From Alphaproteobacteria bacterium (GTDB lineage: Bacteria > Pseudomonadota > Alphaproteobacteria > Micavibrionales > Micavibrionaceae): a stretch of DNA of 37,787 nucleotides. Every line of letters starts with the position of its first letter. The stretch's first letter is position 1. Position numbers and translations under genes: made by a program. The notes beneath the pieces were generated by a model that was given only the letters and a program-made list of their open reading frames with translations, was not told where the DNA came from and did no database searches. The stretch is from assembly GCA_002401965.1 (NCBI GenBank), contig NVUR01000007.1, forward strand, positions 1 to 37,787, in the 5' to 3' direction. Positions 34,704 to 37,787 of the stretch are shown here, piece after piece.

Positions 34704-35690
34704 ATGACAGAATCTAGGCGTTATCAGATTCCGCCGCGCTTTGCCTTATTCCCTCATGAAAAGCATACGTGCGACCTTGGAGCGCAACAAAATCAGCTCT
34801 CGCAATCCATTAAAGATAATGGCGGTGTTGTTCTAAATAGTGATGCGGGTTCATATATTGTAAATTTGAATATACTGGCGGGGCAAACACCGCGACAACG
34901 TAACAGACCGCGCACAACGTTGACAGAGAGCAGAGCATTCAACAATGCCGCAACGCATAACGTAGCAAACATAGATAACGTACGCGTACAGAAACGCATA
35001 CACCGTTCCTCCAACGTGCCGCCAAAGCAACATTCCAAGGGTGTTAAAACCGTACAGGCACTGGCAGGCTTACTTGATCGCACTGAATTTGATAAAGGGC
35101 AACGTGAAGCCATTATTTTGCGTAATAGTGGGCAGCTAATGACGTTGGAACAAGCCTACCAAGATAATATAGTTGATATGTATCGTGATCTTTATAAGGA
35201 CGAGAGCCATACTCCGCAGACCATGAATGAAAATCATAATCATATCGCTCTATTTCGTTTCAAGCCTAATGGGGTTAAGAAATTTTGGAATCGTGAAAAG
35301 GATGGCTCGATGAGCGTACAGTCCCATCCTGAGCAGATTCACGACAAAGAAGGCAATAAATTCTATGTCAGTACGCGTTTGAATTTCCAAACAGAATCCA
35401 GCTTTGATACGTTTAACAAAGCCTATGAAGCCGCCACCGAAAAAGACGATAAATGGTTTTTAGTTTACAGCGAGCATGCCAGCGTTAGTCTGGCAGAGTA
35501 TACAGGCGAGAAACAAAAAGTTACCCAAAGTACGGAAAAAAGCGCAGACGTACACATCACCGCAACAGTGTTCAACACAGACCAATTCATGCAATGGACC
35601 CCCAGAGATCCACAGATCATGATCGATTTCGACGCGAAGAATAATACGAGGCTGGACACTGATCCGAATGAAGAAGGTTTGTCTATGTAA
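34704..35690 (+). CDS. C-terminal part of the frameshifted gene, unknown function
   Basis: The protein from the first ATG has 328 residues, but the frame is open from 34611 and the extra codons (FDLIDRDTRELIIDKSTNEP) look genuinely coding. They continue into PPRFALFPHEKHTCDL, which would supply the partner Cys and His of the CxxC in the preceding frame. After that comes a polar, Arg/Asn-rich linker (RQRNRPRTTLTESR) and a C-terminal domain with HIALFRFKPNGVKKFWN and NKFYVSTRLNF. No strong ribosome binding site precedes 34704. I do not recognise the family. If the frameshift is real, the gene is a pseudogene or uses recoding; a sequencing error is also possible. Confidence 0.6.
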   Translation: MTESRRYQIPPRFALFPHEKHTCDLGAQQNQLSQSIKDNGGVVLNSDAGSYIVNLNILAGQTPRQRNRPRTTLTESRAFNNAATHNVANIDNVRVQKRIHRSSNVPPKQHSKGVKTVQALAGLLDRTEFDKGQREAIILRNSGQLMTLEQAYQDNIVDMYRDLYKDESHTPQTMNENHNHIALFRFKPNGVKKFWNREKDGSMSVQSHPEQIHDKEGNKFYVSTRLNFQTESSFDTFNKAYEAATEKDDKWFLVYSEHASVSLAEYTGEKQKVTQSTEKSADVHITATVFNTDQFMQWTPRDPQIMIDFDAKNNTRLDTDPNEEGLSM

Positions 35691-35696
35691 ATTCGC

Positions 35697-35936
35697 TTAT
35701 ATTCTATAACGATGCCGCAGACCAAGACCCAGCAAGAACAGTAGTATCAATGCCAATATGCTCTGTGAAAAGGTGAAGAGAAATATCCATTCGGGCATAT
35801 CTTTGCAAGACCAACCCCCATCCACCAATTCACAATATAAATCATGTTCACTTTTTGAACGAACGCTACGGCTGCTTGGGATAAACGCGAACATTTGTGA
35901 TGCGGAATAGGCGAGAGCATTAATGTAACCCGTCAT
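35697..35936 (-). CDS. Small protein with C-terminal membrane segment
   Basis: The open frame has 79 residues. Residues 50–71 (IFLFTFSQSILALILLFLLG) form one strong hydrophobic segment followed by basic LGLRHRYRI, a tail-anchored layout. The layout also recalls C-terminal sorting signals, but I see no PEP or similar motif. The N-terminal part has two Cys (YCELVDGGWSC). The ribosome binding site is poor, so I am not sure it is expressed. It converges on the frameshifted gene with a 6-base gap. Confidence 0.4.
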   Translation of the reverse strand: MTGYINALAYSASQMFAFIPSSRSVRSKSEHDLYCELVDGGWSCKDMPEWIFLFTFSQSILALILLFLLGLGLRHRYRI

Positions 35937-35960
35937 TTAGGACTAGAATAACAGAGAAGC

Positions 35961-36000
35961 GGGATAATACGGGATATTGTGGGATATAGTGGGATGAAAG
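35961..36000. repeat. Four 10-bp direct repeats (iterons)
   Basis: Four consecutive decamers start with GGGAT: GGGATAATAC, GGGATATTGT, GGGATATAGT, GGGATGAAAG. The period is exactly 10 bp, so all GGGAT units face the same side of the helix. There is no coding frame here. Confidence 0.8.
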
Positions 36001-36022
36001 TGGCGGTGTGCATGGCCTGACC

Positions 36023-36059
36023 TATTTTTTAAACACTGTTAAATGTGGTTTTAAAAAAT
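36023..36059. repeat. AT-rich inverted repeat, possible terminator
   Basis: ATTTTTTAAACAC and GTGGTTTTAAAAAAT form an almost perfect inverted repeat with an 8–9 base loop. It could end transcripts from the leftward genes of the prophage, though the stem is poor in GC. Confidence 0.5.
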
Positions 36060-36065
36060 ATACAC

Positions 36066-36105
36066 CAACGTCACTTAGGCTGCAAAGTTAATCGAGCAAC
36101 GTCAC
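36066..36105 (+). repeat. Two CAACGTCAC direct repeats
   Basis: CAACGTCAC occurs at 36066–36074 and 36097–36105, 31 bp apart (about three helical turns). ACGTCAC occurs again at 37314–37320 beside the Ner gene. These may be transposase or regulator binding sites near the left end of the prophage. Confidence 0.4.
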
Positions 36106-36135
36106 ATGGTTTTAGAATAATAAATTTAAGTAAGT

Positions 36136-36612
36136 CTATTGTGGCCTGTCCGAATTGCAAAACCATGGCTTTCTTTTATATTCTGCACAATAGACTTTTA
36201 AAGTAGAATAACTTTTTTGCTTTAGTCTGGCATTGTAATCGCCCAAACCAGACGAGAATCCGTAAACGCCAGCCATATAAGGCTCTTTCGACTTATCAAT
36301 CATCAAAACGTCCTCATATGCATTCATAGCCAGAAATTGAATTTTTCTTATATCATATCGCAATTGAGCGATATCATCGCTCACAGACCTAGCGTCTGAA
36401 ATTTCTTCGTAAACAGTGATTACGATCGGTACGTAGGGGTAGCAGCTAGCTTTAGACGTATGAGAATTTAATAATGCGCAGGAATCAAATAATTGTTCGT
36501 ATAAAATCGGAGTTTCTTTGAAAACCCAATTGCTTTCCCAATCTTCAAATGCTTTTGCGGGCGCAGTTAAAAAGCACATAAACATAGCTATAATTAATGT
36601 TTTTAAGATCAT
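36136..36612 (-). CDS. Small secreted protein cotranscribed with the phage repressor
   Basis: From the ATG at 36612 (GAGAG upstream) the protein has 158 residues; an ATG four codons earlier overlaps the repressor stop codon (ATGA). The N-terminus MILKTLIIAMFMCFLTAPAK is a clear signal peptide with cleavage after AKA, so the mature protein of about 138 residues is exported. It has five Cys after the signal, in pairs that could form disulfides (CALLNSHTSKASC, CAEYKRKPWFC). I do not recognise it. Position directly behind a phage repressor suggests it is made in the lysogen, so it could change the host surface or exclude other phages, which is an inference. Confidence 0.72.
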   Translation of the reverse strand: MILKTLIIAMFMCFLTAPAKAFEDWESNWVFKETPILYEQLFDSCALLNSHTSKASCYPYVPIVITVYEEISDARSVSDDIAQLRYDIRKIQFLAMNAYEDVLMIDKSKEPYMAGVYGFSSGLGDYNARLKQKSYSTLKVYCAEYKRKPWFCNSDRPQ

Positions 36613-36620
36613 AATATCTC

Positions 36621-37163
36621 TCATCCCTTGAATTTCATGAGGCGTTCAACCATAGAAGCCTCTACTTCACCATTATCAGCCGCGAGATCACAAACCAAAG
36701 TAACGGCATTTCCAAATTGTTCCGCTGTTAATTTTTTATTTTGTTGCTCTAAGTAAGCATAGACCGCGCTTGCAGCTTTTTGAACCATACATGTTGAAAT
36801 ATATTCATTTAGATCCAGAGATGCCGGAGTCTCAATATTGGTTGGTGTTTTTTTACCTCTAAAATTTTCAGGATACATAAAATCATCGCCTGTATCACCG
36901 TTTTTCGCCTCTGACATACCGCGATTTTGTTTGCCTTCACCTGTCGCAAGCCATGATATATCAACGTTTGCCGATTTTGCTATATCAATGAGCCTAGACC
37001 GCGATGGATCAGACTTACCATTTATATAATCGCTCATCGTCGCGCTAGAAATACCTGATTTTTTAGATAAACTCGCGGCATTTCCTGCGCGATTCGCACA
37101 TATCCTCATACGCTCCTTAAAAGTCGCGTCCGAACTCTCGGAATTTCCATGCTGTAAACCCAT
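36621..37163 (-). CDS. Phage repressor, XRE family (Mu-like c-type)
   Basis: The start is taken as the ATG at 37163 with AGGT before it, giving 180 residues; an ATG five codons earlier (37178) is possible. Residues about 20–75 form a Cro/CI-type helix-turn-helix: NAASLSKKSGISSATMSDYINGKSDPSR, here described by position, followed by ANVDISWLATGEG, the usual end of a phage repressor DNA-binding domain. The linker is polar, and the last 60 residues are helical (VQKAASAVYAYLEQQ), a likely oligomerisation domain. There is no peptidase motif. It is divergent from a Ner-type gene, the layout of the immunity region in Mu-like transposable phages. Its stop codon overlaps the start of the secreted protein frame. 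Confidence 0.88.
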   Translation of the reverse strand: MGLQHGNSESSDATFKERMRICANRAGNAASLSKKSGISSATMSDYINGKSDPSRSRLIDIAKSANVDISWLATGEGKQNRGMSEAKNGDTGDDFMYPENFRGKKTPTNIETPASLDLNEYISTCMVQKAASAVYAYLEQQNKKLTAEQFGNAVTLVCDLAADNGEVEASMVERLMKFKG

Positions 37164-37245
37164 TTCGTACCTAAACATTTATAAATATAAAACAATGACT
37201 TACGATATATTATTAGACATACCTTAAAATACAGCATGGAAATTA

Positions 37246-37277
37246 GGTTTTCCTATTGACTGCGTTCGGTTTTCCTA
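37246..37277. promoter_or_regulatory. Phage operators: two GGTTTTCCTA repeats
   Basis: GGTTTTCCTA occurs at 37246–37255 and 37268–37277, 22 bp apart (two helical turns). The first also sits in an inverted pair (TTAGG / CCTA). They flank and fill the spacer of the rightward promoter, so binding of the repressor or Ner would block it. Confidence 0.7.
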
Positions 37278-37284
37278 ATAATAT
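37256..37284 (+). promoter_or_regulatory. Rightward early promoter of the prophage (ner promoter)
   Basis: TTGACT (37256–37261) is followed after 17 bp by TAATAT (37279–37284). The promoter is overlapped by both GGTTTTCCTA operators and would transcribe ner from about 37290, giving a leader of about 60 bases. Confidence 0.6.
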
Positions 37285-37350
37285 CATTCAAGTAATAACA
37301 ACCACGTCACAAACTTGAATAAAAATCATACTAAAAAAGGACTTATATAA

Positions 37351-37668
37351 ATGTCAGAGGGCATGCATCCAGAAGATATAAAAGCAGCAATCCGCAAGCG
37401 CGGTACTACTATGAAAGAGCTGTCACTTGGCTGGGGTTTCAGCGAGTCCGCTATTTCAAAATCTCTGACAGATCCAATGCCATATGTTGAGCCAAAGACC
37501 GCTAAATTTATAGGTAAAAAACTTTACCAAATTTGGCCTGATCGTTATGACCGCGAAAACATCCGTATTCGTCCTAATAAAATCAAATCTAAAGCAAAGA
37601 AATGCAGGAGTCACTGCAAAAAATTACCCGCCCAATTTACATCAACAAAAAACGGTGAAAAATCATGA
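37351..37668 (+). CDS. ner: Ner-family (Mu-like) transcriptional regulator
   Basis: The protein has 105 residues. The N-terminal 75 match the Ner/Nlp family of phage Mu and relatives: MHPEDIKAAIRKRGTTMKEL, then GFSESAISKSLTDP, then a Lys-Ile-Gly-Lys-Lys turn and IWPDRYDRE. The C-terminal 30 residues are unusually rich in Lys and Arg with Cys-His. AAAGGAC lies eight bases before the ATG. In Mu, Ner turns down early transcription and is followed by transposase A; the downstream genes are cut off by the window edge. Beyond the stop there is a perfect hairpin GGTCT-TATG-AGACC (37703–37716) and a possible new start near 37777. Confidence 0.9.
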   Translation: MSEGMHPEDIKAAIRKRGTTMKELSLGWGFSESAISKSLTDPMPYVEPKTAKFIGKKLYQIWPDRYDRENIRIRPNKIKSKAKKCRSHCKKLPAQFTSTKNGEKS

Positions 37669-37787
37669 GACTTTTAACAATAACAGGACGTGTTCCCCGT
37701 CAGGTCTTATGAGACCATTTAAAGGTCTTGCATAAGGGAGTGTTTTGGTTTTCATCGTAATGACGAAGGAATGAAGATGCACCCAAG

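Noticed and set aside
35961-36000. Short CRISPR array
   Set aside because: Units are 10 bp with no unique spacers; this is an iteron-like array.
37771-37787. Start of the next prophage gene (ATG at 37771 or 37777, AAGGA upstream)
   Set aside because: Only 11–17 bases are visible, too few to support a gene call.

Overview
The window looks like chromosomal DNA of an alphaproteobacterium of moderate to low GC content. The evidence is gene content and order: dnaA–rpsT–(small secreted protein)–mutM on one strand, hemE–hemH overlapping, a short usg-family protein, HslV with a propeptide, and a ferrochelatase with a Cys-rich tail. I cannot name genus or species. A Micavibrio-like or Rhodospirillales-like bacterium is only a guess. 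I saw no rRNA, tRNA or CRISPR array.

Layout. 1–1312: 3'-truncated gene with a recent internal tandem duplication. 1381–5949 (minus): dnaA, rpsT, a secreted protein, mutM and a membrane-anchored protein, with clear terminators behind dnaA and rpsT. 6048–6198 (minus): a strong promoter, three hairpins and a terminator, a likely unannotated small RNA. 6324–8034 (plus): an XRE-type regulator followed by a GNAT-fold protein. 8123–10449: groES–groEL with a palindromic repeat downstream of groEL and another between the two genes. 10555–12016: an SDR oxidoreductase divergent from a TetR regulator, with two matching operators between them. 12006–13985: a glycosyltransferase and a Tas-like aldo-keto reductase. 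14002–20950 (minus): an IcmB/DotO-type secretion ATPase with a membrane protein directly behind it and two paralogous conserved proteins plus one more unknown upstream.

20951–21382 is the gene-free region before hemE. In Caulobacter and Rickettsia the chromosomal origin lies beside hemE, and this stretch has an AT-rich end, palindromes and repeated motifs, so it is a candidate oriC about 18 kb from dnaA. Then come hemE–hemH and a convergent recQ. 25367–31484 is a patchwork. The core genes hisB and hslV stand without hisH or hslU beside them. Around them lie a lipoprotein hydrolase, a lipoprotein serine protease, a GST, a truncated IS630-type transposase and an AT-rich methyltransferase-fold gene. 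A 41-bp repeat occurs at both outer edges of this block, and a piece of the recQ 3' end is duplicated upstream of recQ.

31485–33785 (minus) is a complete preQ1 operon, queC–queD–queE–queF, with overlapping or near-abutting genes and a preQ1-I riboswitch just before queC whose last bases form the queC ribosome binding site. After usg, the right end becomes accessory: a gene split by a frameshift, a small membrane protein, four 10-bp iterons, and the immunity region of what looks like a Mu-like transposable prophage. That region has a leftward repressor, an operator region and a rightward Ner-type regulator, and it runs off the right edge.
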